This document shows positions 54,243 through 64,000 of a stretch of 64,000 bases of DNA, in pieces. Source of the DNA: Dermacentor variabilis (taxonomy: Eukaryota; Arthropoda; Arachnida; Ixodida; Ixodidae); contig NC_134576.1 of assembly GCF_050947875.1 (NCBI RefSeq), positions 51,708,255-51,772,254 of the forward strand, given 5' to 3'. Made by a program: the position numbers and the translations under genes. Numbering within the stretch: the stretch's first letter is position 1; each line of letters opens with the position of its first letter. The notes below the pieces were generated by a model. It worked only from the letters and a program-made list of their open reading frames with translations. It made no database searches and had not been told where the DNA came from.

Positions 54243-54545
54243 GTGTACCCTCCGATGATCGAAGGTCAGCCCAAGTTGAACGCCGTGGACGAGCCACTGG
54301 TTGCGTCTCGACTGCCGTTCATGTGCATCCTGCGCCTGACTCTCAGTCGCGGTCAGTACGGCGGCGACGACGTCAATCGGATGCGATTGTCGACGGATAT
54401 GCATGGCTTCTGCATGCCGTTGCCGATACACGCGAACCCCCTTACGGGCACGATCGCGCTTATGTCCGCGTACGGCAGCATCCTCTTCTGCCGTGCGCTG
54501 CACCCGCGGCCTGCCCATGGTGACGGCCGGGAAATCATTGCGTGA
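54243..54545 (+). other. Possible coding exon or gene fragment, unrecognised
   Basis: An open frame of about 100 codons, extending a few codons upstream of the first ATG, reads as plausible protein (for example MIEGQPKLNAVDEPLVASRL and STDMHGFCMPLPIHANPLTG) and stops at 54543-54545. It is not recognised as any family. Overlapping frames on both strands are also open (GC-rich DNA), which lowers confidence. No clear splice sites were assigned. It is one of the few stretches here not obviously repeat-derived. Confidence 0.25.
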
Positions 54546-54625
54546 CGCGCGTAGTGCAATGCAGATGTATACAATTCGTCTGGGTAGCGTGGGCTTTTCC
54601 CACTGGTCGAGAGCATGACATTGTT

Positions 54626-55112
54626 CTTATAGGTACAACTGCGAACTTACACTATAGTGTTCTACGTAGACGTTAAGTTGGCTTTCCAGCAGCGCGTTTT
54701 CGGCGCTCACGGACGAAAAAGTGAGACATAGATACTTTCACGTGAGATAAATGTGATATTTCACACTGCCGCCTGGTTATAACTAACAATGGAGCCAGAA
54801 TTGTAATGGAAAACGCAACCTTGCTATGTTACAAGAACTCCGTGGATGCCCTGGGATTATTGCAGAATTTTCCATTCAGTTCCCCAAGGCTACTGGCAAA
54901 TGCAAACTATGATGAAATAGTATTAACGTAAAACATCCGCAACGTATGTCTTTATGTGTACATTTTCTTTTCTGTTATTGAAAATTGCTAGTCTTCTTAT
55001 CGGTAGAATTGTGAATGTAAACTATAGTGGTCTGTGCAGACGTGCAAGTTGGCTTTCCTGCGGTGCGTTTTCGGCGCTCACGGACGAATCAGTGGGACAT
55101 AACAAGCTTCGC
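54626..55112. repeat. Direct duplication of about 120 bp, spaced 367 bp
   Basis: 54626-54745 and 54993-55112 share TTCTTAT(A/C)GGTA, CTATAGTG, AAGTTGGCTTTCC and GCGTTTTCGGCGCTCACGGA with about 15-20% differences by eye. The part between has no motif. Confidence 0.75.
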
Positions 55113-55489
55113 TTCAATGAATCCGGAGTCCCCCTCTACGGCGTGCCGTAGTGGGAGACTCCGTACAGCGTACAGCTAGCCTCCGGACTGCGGACAGCGT
55201 AAGCCTCGCACTCGCTCCTTCCCTACGCCGGCCCAGCTGCGGGGGCCTTCTCCACCGACGTCGCCGCCGCTGGAAGGCGGCTCTCAAAAGTCCGGAGTTG
55301 GGAAACTACCCCTGGGCCGTCCGGCAAGCCGAAGATGCCGCCCAAGTCCAAGGACTTCGAGCCGTCCACCTGAGGCCATTACAACAAAAAACTCCCGGAC
55401 CATTCTTTTTAATTAACTTTCTTCCGCTTCTTCGTAGAAGAGCGGCACATATGTACAGATGGCCACATACTCAGTGACCCAAGTTGGTC
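55113..55489. other. No gene; short SINE-like scrap
   Basis: TACGGCGTGCCGTAGTGGGA at 55138-55157 resembles an internal part of the Ruka body. The rest is GC-rich without motifs. Confidence 0.35.
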
Positions 55490-55660
55490 CCATCGTTGGT
55501 TTCGAACCCCGCTGCCTCAGCCCAGTAGCATGATGCGCTACCCGTTCGCCCACGGACTAACCTGTGACCCAGGTAGGCGGGAGAACGATTAGAGACAAAC
55601 ATGCATAGATATGTACATAGACACTAACATGCATACATAGACGGACCCCTGGAAGTGCTT
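55490..55660 (-). repeat. tRNA-like retroposon head with ACATGCATAGA-type flank
   Basis: On the minus strand 55556-55490 looks like a tRNA-derived promoter (GGGCGAACGGGTAGCGCATC as A-box side, GGGGTTCGAAACC as B box), similar to the head at 26565-26640. It adjoins AGAGACAAACATGCATAGAT repeats at 55585-55645. Confidence 0.55.
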
Positions 55661-56284
55661 TAAGTAGGCAAAGAATGCCAGCGCCTTAAAATATTAATTA
55701 TTTTACTACGTACGCATTTGTTCTCTAGATTCAACGGGGGCTTTCGGTCCCTCTTTCTCTCCCCGTCGTTACCACATAAAGCGGGCTGTCGCGTCATCCG
55801 TGTTGCCGTGCAGCACCGGATATAATGTCGCGAGTTTCAACGCTATGGCTTTCTCGTGAGTAGTTCGAGTGCGACCACAGCTCAGTCAACAGCGTAAAGC
55901 GTCAAAACTGAACAGAAAGTTGAACAGGGTTGTTCTGGGTCACTTGCTGGAGCAAGATGCCCGAGCACATGTAAATCGCCGACAGTTTTCATCGCATAAA
56001 GAGTACCGCTGGTTGCACAAGAAATTAACAGCTTGACGTAATGGTTCTGCGGAAACCTGCAAGGTGGAGAGAGGTAATTAATAAAGGGAAAGCAACCTTT
56101 GTAGCAATTGTCTATGTCTGGATGGATGTCTCATTTTCCCTTTATTAAAAAAAATTACAGCATACAAGTACAGCCATGTCCCAACTGAGTTGAGATTATT
56201 AATTTGAAATTATTGAGGCGAAAGCCTAAGTGCCTCATGAGTCGAAAATAACGGTTGTTTCCGTTATCGAAAAATTGACCATCC
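55661..56284. other. No gene recognised
   Basis: Short motif-free frames only. Confidence 0.3.
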
Positions 56285-56965
56285 GGCGTTATTGCACCAA
56301 AATTCAAGCCACCAAAATTGATGGCGCCACCCATGACCATTGGTGGCAGTCGAACCCGCGAACTTCGTTGTTAATTAAAGCAAACATAATTAAGGCACTC
56401 GAACGAAAGCTTTTGGTGGGATTCGAACACAAGACCTTTGGTAGGACCAAAATTCAATGGCACTAAAATTAGTCGTGCCGCCATTGATGGTCGAACCCAT
56501 GACCTCTGGTGTTAATTAAGACGAATTAATTAACATATATTTAATTAAGGCCCCCGATCTCACGACGTTTGGTGCTAATTAAGTCACTCGAACACACGAC
56601 CATTAGTGGAGTCGAACCCTCAACCTTTGGTGGAACCAAAATTCAATACCTAGATTGATGGTGCCACCATTGACGGTCGAAACCACGACCATTGGTGGGA
56701 GTCGAAGCCACAATATCTGGTTTTAATTAAGGCAAAGTTAATTAAGGCACCAGAACCCACGACCTTTTGTGGGAGTCGAATCCTCGACGTTTGGCTTGAC
56801 CAAAATTCAATGGCACCGAAATTTATGGTGGCACCATAGGCGTTCCAACCCACGACCATTGTGAGAGTCGGACCCACGAGCTTTGATGTTAATTAAGGTG
56901 AAGTTAATTAAGTGTCAGTTAATTAATATTTATTTAAGACACTCGGATCCACGGTCTTTGATGGG
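56285..56965. repeat. TTAATTAA / GTCGAACCC higher-order repeat array
   Basis: ACCAAAATTCA recurs at 56296, 56446, 56635 and 56799. Between the landmarks are many near-copies of (G)TCGAACCCACGACC, TTTGGTG and TTAATTAAGGC(A/G). The array is thus built of short words arranged in four units of about 150-190 bp. No open frame of note. Confidence 0.85.
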
Positions 56966-57229
56966 AGAAAACAAACAATAGGAAGTAACAACGCATTCGA
57001 ACAAGAATGTCAAGTAATTTAACGAATGTCTCGTGAGCGCACAGCCTTTCGCCTTCATCCTCTTTAGCGTATGCTAAAGTGACTCAATTTTTTGTTTCAG
57101 TCTTGTCTGTAACGTGGTAATGGTTTGCAAACTATGGGACACTTTAAGATTGTGCCCGTTTCCCTTCTCACGCGCGCCCTAATGGAGCATCCACATTGAC
57201 TTCTGAGCCCTTTGTTCAACCAGTTCAGA

Positions 57230-58190
57230 CCGTTTTTTTTTTTTAATAAGTTTAGGTTCAGGTTCGGCTGCAAGCGGCGGAAAATATATGGGTTCGGTTC
57301 CGGTTTTCGGTTGAGTTATAGTTTGGCTCAGCACACGATGCATCCGAGCTGTTAATGCGGGTACATTCAGTGTGCTTCAGAATACTTCAGTTATGACAAA
57401 ATCTCGGTTCTCAGCCTACACAATAACGTGAGGAGAACTGGAGCGCAAAAAACTCAGCTCTTCTCCCAAACGTACACCTATCTATCCCGATCATCTCACC
57501 ATCCGCCATGTTGCATGCACAGCCGCGCCAGCAGCAAAATTTGCCAATAGAGAGAGTTTACTATTGCATAAGCTGGCGGTAAGGCTCATTAATAGCCAAG
57601 CGCCTTGAAACCAAATACTCTCTCCATCTCAGTTTGTTCAGTTGCCGCCGTCTGCGCTTTCCGGATAATGATTCCACTCAGCGCCATTTGTGCTGCAGAA
57701 GTAACAGCAATTTCTGAAGCTGCAGTCACTGCAACGTGCGTATGGGACAAGGACAGCGCTGCCAGTGAGCTACTGCGCTCGAATATAGCACACCTTCCGA
57801 ACGCAAGCAGTATCCTCCACTACGTGGCAGCATCCGCGATGCTCTTGTCCAGACAGTGCTGGTCACCTATGTGCAACATGTTCAGTTGAGCCCACCGTGC
57901 GTACAACTAAGTAAGCGAATCATATTGCTGCGGCGAGCCACGTGACTGCTCCAGAGACAACGCACCGCTCGCTGCGCCCAACTGACGCAAGAGTCGTAGT
58001 CGTCCTTCACATAATTTCAGCAACAATGACCCTGGACTGAACCTACGGTTGAACCGGTGCGGAGCGGACCCTGAAAAATATTCCGGTTCGGGTTCCGTTC
58101 CAAGGCGGAAAGCATGTCGGGTCGGTTCAGCTCTTGTTTATCTGAAAATAACGGTTCAGCTGTAGTTTTCGGTTGAGTTCCGGTTGTGCT
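57230..58190. repeat. GGTTC-rich direct repeats flanking an 0.8-kb segment
   Basis: 57255-57340 and 58075-58190 both contain GGCGGAAA, GGTTCGG and GTTTTCGGTTGAGTT in the same order. The interior (57341-58074) has one motif-free 94-codon frame (57605-57889). A similar GGTTC-rich scrap is at 33610-33680. Confidence 0.55.
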
Positions 58191-58209
58191 CTTTTGCTAC
58201 TTTTTGACC

Positions 58210-58371
58210 ATGGATCGCGAGAGGTCCGGGCGTGCGCTATCGGAGTTGACTGCACCAGAATTCTTTGCACTCAGGTTTCGCAGAAGTTGCATCGAGGGAC
58301 ACCCGAGGGCGCCGCGCCGCTGCTACAAGCTCGTCCGACAGCTCACGGCGGATCAGGGCCAAATTAAATAG
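58210..58371 (+). other. Small open frame, unrecognised
   Basis: ATG at 58210 in a favourable context (GACCATGG) opens 53 codons (MDRERSGRALSELTAPEFFA ...) ending TAG at 58369-58371. No family recognised; in GC-rich DNA it may be chance. Confidence 0.15.
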
Positions 58372-60502
58372 CGTCCGCTTCGATTCGCGCTTTCACTAGC
58401 GGGAGCAAGTAACGACGCCCGGCGTTCTGTGGACGAGCCACTTCATTCAACCCACGCCGACGTCGCCTCTCCGCATTACCATATATTATCCTCTTTGCGC
58501 AGCGTAAAGACTCCAGTGGAAGCTCAGAAAAACTGCAGCGACGGTTATTCGGACCTTTAAGCCAGTCTTCTTCTTTTATTACTTTCAACGGGAGAGGCGG
58601 AAAGGGAGGCACAGTTTACTGCTTCTCCACTTATTTCACTTCTTTTTATTCTTCTCCCGCAAGTTGCTCCAATTTGCCGAGCTACGCCAGGCATGCGGAC
58701 CCCGAGACCTTGTCCACTTGTTCCTCGATGCAGAACACGTCGGTGTCACTTGGACGGCGGCTGCCGCACGAAGAACGGCGAGCTGGCAGGTCGCACAGGA
58801 GAGGTCCGTTCGCATAGCGGTGGCTAGGTCGCCGGTATACACTGGAAGTGCAACGGAACCCGGCACCGTGTGCCTGCACATGGTTTGCTCGTCGTGTCTG
58901 TACGTGCGTGTGTGTACATAGCTAAGGCCCCACGCCGGCGGTGCGTTGCGAGCGTTCCCTGCTTTCGTAAAAGGCTTCTCAACGGCGATCGTATCGCACG
59001 AGGCCCGCGTGCACAAACGGTAACCTCGGCTCTGTATAGCACGAGCTGCCAAATGGGGGCCACCGCTTGCGTAATCGCCGCGTAAGCGTCACTGTAATGC
59101 TGTGTTCGCAAATCGCCAGTATTGTACAGGAAGAGCGCTTTGTACGCTCTCGGGATTTCGAATTAAAGGGTGAGTGCAGCATGATCCCTGTGCCCTCACC
59201 GCACGAGATGAGATCTCCACCCGCCAGCTGCGACTACGGGCGCGCGTACGTGCGTCTTTGCTGGCTCGAATGCATCGGAGCGAAGGAAGTTAGAGACGCC
59301 GCTGCGATCCTGCCGAACTAGTTCACTGGTTGCGGCTCTGTTGCTGGACACGTGGTCACGAATTCAACTCGCACATGCAAATCAGTTTGGAGCGGAAATG
59401 GAAGACACGCGTGCATAGAAATTCAGGCGAAAGTGAAGCCACGGCGTCTAAGAGGCCCAGGGCTATTAGGAAGCGCGCCACTACGTAAACTCTGTCAGCC
59501 TAATTATCATTTTTGTAAGCAATCAATAAATAGGGTATTTACCTATCAACACACTCACCTTGTCAATCTCCCCCGGCACAATCAATGCGAAGTTTCATGC
59601 ACTGGCCAGCTAGCCTACCAGACGTCAGTGGGCAACGTTTCTTCGAACCCGTCCTCACCACCTGGTTTTGAACATGCTGTGCCAGCCCTTCACGACACGA
59701 CCAAGTAATCCGGCGCACGGAGACCTACAAACTCTGTCTACACGGAACATGGACACGTGGTGTATGTCGTCGTGCAGAGTGCAGAATGATAAGATCTACC
59801 TCAGACCTCTTATACTTGTCGCAGAAGTCATTGGCACGTCCGTCTACAACTAGACAAACTGACGAATTGGGCACAAAGTGGTCGTGATGACTCTGTGCAT
59901 CTCTCGGTACTCGCAAGCCACTCTGAAAAATGTGGGAAGTAGTACGGGAAACTTGTGGTTCTCAGCGTAAGAGAACGGCCCATTTTGGACCCTGTCTGTT
60001 GTTAAAAAGAAGTGAGGTGAAGGTTGCAGCATGTGACCGCAACATTCATTGTAGCTATAACACCTGGTCCAGTTCCATCTCGCGAACGGCAAACAACAAT
60101 GCATCGGAACGTCCGCTGCGTAGCGTCGGGTAGCTCGGATCCCAGGGTGTGTCGCACTCAAAGACTTTTATTTATTCGGTTTATAAGTACTAAGCGTTGG
60201 GCGTGTCGGTAATCCATACTCAAGGAAGAATGTCACAAACGAACGCCCGTGTTTCTATCTTGTCCCTGTTCGCTTGCGCCATTCTTCGAGTATTTATTCA
60301 GTTCGTTTCTGTGTGTAGTTTTGTTGCGCTAGTTCCATCACGCGTAGTGCAAACCACCTAGCCCAACTTTTCGTTCCATTAAAAATAATATTTCTATAAA
60401 CGCATGAATGCAGTGAGTTTCTCATTCCTGATCATTTCTAATCGTTGCGCAAATAACGCCATATTTTCTTGAAAATTCTCAATTCCCAAATTCAAAAAGC
60501 CG
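58372..60502. other. No gene recognised
   Basis: Several overlapping motif-free frames on both strands between 58636 and 59112, as expected in GC-rich sequence. No repeat boundaries found. Confidence 0.3.
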
Positions 60503-60592
60503 TCCGAAACCAAAAGAACGAAGCCAGAAAAAGGAAACTTTGAGAACAACACTAAAGTTTCCTTTTTCTGGCTTCGTTCTTTTGGTTTCGGA
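60503..60592. repeat. Perfect hairpin, 39-bp arms, 12-base loop
   Basis: 60503-60541 (TCCGAAACCAAAAGAACGAA and on) is the exact reverse complement of 60554-60592. The loop is GAGAACAACACT. Confidence 0.95.
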
Positions 60593-61673
60593 ACTGAAGC
60601 CATAAGTGTAGACATAATCGCAGGCAAAAAAAAAAGATAGTTATAGCCCAACCAGCAAAAACCGCCGTGATACTGTAAGTGAAGGCATTCGTTAGGCTCT
60701 TAAAGCAGTCATTGGTCGGGGATCCAGAGTGCCTATTCTTCGCTTGAGGACACAGAAAACGGCTAGATTATTGCGATGCCAAATTATCCATCCTGCGTGC
60801 TTTCTATGGCACCTCTTGCAAGCCTTGTCAAGGCAATTAGACCAACTCAACGTTTTTCTCGGAGTAAACAGCGCAAATAAATTTACGAAAATTATGTGTT
60901 TATTTTTGCAGTACATGCATTCATTTAGTATCTAGTACATTACAACTCCGCACCTCGTGAAGCGTTCGAAACACGGGAATAGTGAAACTTTCTACTGCCT
61001 TGTTGTGGAAGGTCACTAATATTTTTCCAGCCTCTGTGCTTTACACGAAGAAATGTTTTGAAGATCGTAATCATGGTGACATTCTTTTTAAAATCTGCGA
61101 GCCGAAATCAGCTAAAGAAGCCATTCGTTCGCTAATTTTAGCACAGCAGTTGAAGGATTGTTATACATTTATTTTTCTTGTATGCTAGTGTGAGACGATT
61201 ACCCCTGGATATAGAAACCCCGAATCCTTGACTACACTATTTAACGCCTCGCATAAAAGCAGCAGCCGTCGCCACCTTGGACCAACTGGAAACCATTGTC
61301 ACGACAACTGCAGCTCTGTGGAATCGGTTGAAGAACGTTCCACCAGATCCGCACGGAGAACAAACTCTATATAATTTTTATATAGGAACACGCTCACCTT
61401 TTGACTTAATGGACCATGGTTCTCAGAGTGTGTTGACCCAAGCAGCGTCAAGCTATCGCATTTGATTTCTTACAAAGTTTAAACAAAACTTGCATTTTTT
61501 TAGAACACTCATTCAGAATCAATGCTTGAGAGCGACATCCATCAAACGTTCCATTCAGCGTTCTTTTGTAGACAACCGACAATGCGCCTAGCTGCGCTCC
61601 ACACCGTAAGAACGGGAAGGAAGACACTTCCTCTTTTCCATTCTGCCGACATACCTGCATTGTACTCCAGCGT
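60593..61673. other. No gene recognised
   Basis: AT-rich, short motif-free frames only. Confidence 0.3.
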
Positions 61674-61831
61674 GGGGGGTATTGTGTAAGAGTCCACCTA
61701 GTGAACTGTCCATTTCAACCGCCACCGATTAGCTGGGGCTGCTCGTCTCCTCCTCGTTCGCACAACTCCATCCACTCAGCAGCGGCCGAAATGGACAGTC
61801 CGCTAGGTGGACTCTTGGAGAATACCCCTCC
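61674..61831. mobile_element. Small MITE with about 45-bp inverted ends
   Basis: GGGGGTATTGTGTAAGAGTC, then CACCTAGTGAACTGTCCATT at the left, is mirrored by AATGGACAGTCCGCTAGGTG and GACTCTTGGAGAATACCCCT at the right, with a core of about 70 bp. No coding potential; no duplication identified. Confidence 0.8.
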
Positions 61832-62649
61832 ATACTGCGTTCGTTTCGCATTGCACCTTGCCAGAGCCATACATTCTCATGGCGCTGGTGATTGTTCACT
61901 TCATAAGCGTGCTGTATAAAACCTGGTGTACATGTTACAGGTGTACATGCTACACCTGAGCGACTGTAAGGCAATGAAATTATCTTATTCGGCCTACTCA
62001 CACCTTCCGCGCGCCGTCTCTACGGTTGGTGCGCCTTACGAATCGCATTAAAACCATTGCAAGGCTAGAGGGAGAAAAAAAACGTGAGCCATTTCACTCT
62101 GCGAAGGTGAACGGCCAGCGAAGCTGTTTAGCACACGACACAGAGGTGTCACAGAATTTTAAACAAAGGTGCTAACTCATTTACTCTCTTGATGGGAGGT
62201 CATCGTGGCGAAAGGCACGCACACACATTCGTTGTCTTAATCGGTGGGTCATTATTTGTCTTCACGGGTGGGTCATTATTTTTTTGGTCGTGATGGTGGT
62301 AACGATGGCCTTGCGGTCGCAATGGTAGGCACTGATCGCCTCGGGTACAACGTTGGACACGTTCTAAGCGAGAGTCAAATGTATGCACTGGCTCATGCTC
62401 AATGAAATGCGCTACTCGGCAGCTGCTGGTTTTATTATTGTGCTCCAGCGTGGACGACTAACTCCGCCTCGGGGAGCCGGAGGAAAATATCCCCGAGTGT
62501 AATTGGAGAGCTGCTGCCCTTAGAAGCCGGCGGAGAGGAGGCACGCGTGACATTTCGACGGGACCGCTCGCCAGCGTAAAGCAGACACGCCCGACGTACC
62601 CGTCACCTCAGGAGAGCTGAAGGAAACGACAAAGGCAGGGCGCTGAGTT
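61832..62649. other. No gene recognised
   Basis: Contains a short direct repeat GGTGGGTCATTATTT at about 62244 and 62268 (second copy preceded by CG). Otherwise featureless. Confidence 0.3.
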
Positions 62650-63350
62650 TTTGCTCGCGCACATGAAGATTTCACGGAAGGCTAGCCCCATAACCAGCTT
62701 CGCTGTGGAAAATTAAACGAGTTCCTTGGATACTTTAACTGCGACTCCAGGGTGAAGCTCCAAATCCTGGGCCCCATATTTGCCAGCTACCATTTCCGCC
62801 TGCGCCACCAGCCATTCCTGACCGCCATTGGTAGGGTCGGTTAGGCGCTGCTCCGCCCATATGGTTTGAAAAGGCTTGGGAACTGGGAGAGCAGAGGGAT
62901 GGCCTGGCATTCAGAGATCATGTGAAAGAGGGGAAAACAGCTTCCACAGCGAGTAGAGAAGAGGATTGACAAGTAGTGCCACTCTGCAACTGCCGAAAGA
63001 CAGCTACTTGTCAACGAGAGTGGGATTGGAAGGGGATAGTGCTATTTTGCAAGTCGTAGTTGTCCAAGGTATGTGGAGTACGGAGAAGGGGCTAAGACAG
63101 GTGTTGATTGAGGTATTCCCAGTGAGACAGAAGGAAAGTTCTCGGGCAAGTTTACGGGCCAGCGCATGTGTGTGCTCATTTCCGGGCACAGCTGCGCGAC
63201 CAGCCCCCCAGGCACGTCTGTAAGTGTTGGTGGTGCGGAGAAGGGCGCTTTCAAGGCGGGGTGTAGTCTGAACATGTACAGTGCCAAGCGTGTTGTTGCG
63301 GCGCGCTATCTGGAAGTCTCTTATGTGAACCTTTTTCCCGCACAGCATCA
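62650..63350 (-). pseudogene. LINE tail relic (RNase H end and zinc-finger end)
   Basis: On the minus strand, 63348-63004 includes RLESALLRTTNTYRRAWGAG followed by AAVPGNEHTHALARKLAREL, the end of a LINE RNase H (usually GNE.AD.LAR). A later piece near 62930-62713 has FHMISECQ, the remains of the Cys/His knuckle, then NGGQEWLVAQAEMVAGKYGA. Order and spacing match the tail at 30263-30646. Frame changes break it and RT is missing. Confidence 0.65.
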
Positions 63351-63790
<440 letters not shown>

Positions 63791-64000
63791 CGATGAGACT
63801 TGAAAGCCAGGGCAATTTTTATAGTAGACTATAATGTCAGTACTCTGCCAAAATCAATATTTCATCCAGAAACAAGTTTTCTATTTTTCTAGAGGACTCC
63901 AGCCGGTGCGGCTTTCTTTGAGAAGTGAAATCGCAGCGACCTCTGGTTTCCCTTCTGCTGTTCAAGCTTCATGGGCTAATACACCAGAATTTTACAGCGA
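63791..64000. other. No feature seen to the window end
   Basis: Unique-looking sequence without motifs. Confidence 0.3.

Noticed and set aside
56285..56965. CRISPR-like array
   Set aside because: Repeat spacing is irregular, the units are diverged, spacers are themselves repetitive, and the genome is eukaryotic.
58636..59112. Open frames of 95 and 138 codons on the minus strand
   Set aside because: They overlap frames on the other strand, with no motif or start context that favours one.

Overview
The window looks like intergenic, transposon-dense DNA from a hard tick (Ixodidae, possibly a metastriate genus). This is inferred from Ruka-like tRNA-derived SINEs, CCHC/EN/RT/RNase H LINEs, an RTE-type LINE, Ty3/gypsy elements and MITEs of kinds I associate with tick genomes. 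I found no convincing host gene, rRNA, CRISPR array or bacterial operon. Nearly everything recognisable is a mobile element, a relic of one, or a tandem or inverted repeat.

Layout. 0-6.6 kb: mariner transposase relic, a perfect 112-bp palindrome, a gypsy integrase relic, and a 133-bp tandem array. 6.6-10.2 kb: an old minus-strand LINE tail split by an RTE-type LINE whose 942-codon EN-RT frame is still open. 10.5 kb: MITE copy 1. 11.0-13.6 kb: a non-autonomous LTR element with near-identical LTRs. 13.7-14.3 kb: Penelope-like GIY-YIG relic. 16.1-18.5 kb: LINE tail with a 78-bp (26-codon) repeat, a ~67-bp tandem array, and a SINE. 20.7-26.5 kb: a decayed minus-strand gypsy element with both LTRs, itself interrupted by a 5'-truncated LINE. 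26.5-34.7 kb: composite tRNA-headed repeat, MITE copy 2, SINEs, LINE tails, and an inverted-repeat cluster. 34.7-40.7 kb: a nearly full-length two-ORF LINE with target-site duplications. 41.4-51.3 kb: a three-layer nest. Repeat X was hit by LINE A, LINE A ORF1 was hit by a gypsy element that keeps an open 769-codon pol, and LINE A ORF2 was hit by a truncated LINE B. 52-64 kb: SINEs, the second composite repeat, a TTAATTAA-rich array, a 39-bp-arm hairpin, a small MITE, a LINE tail and microsatellites.

How the parts relate. The nested insertions give a relative history. Old: mariner, the Penelope relic, and the LINE tails that carry breaks. Middle: gypsy 20.7-26.5 kb, LINE C and LINE A. Young: the RTE copy, the 11-13.6 kb LTR element, and the gypsy inside LINE A. 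Target-site duplications seen directly in the sequence fix the order in five places. No genes act together in a pathway here. The active chemistry, where still encoded, is endonuclease, reverse transcriptase, RNase H and integrase of retroelements.
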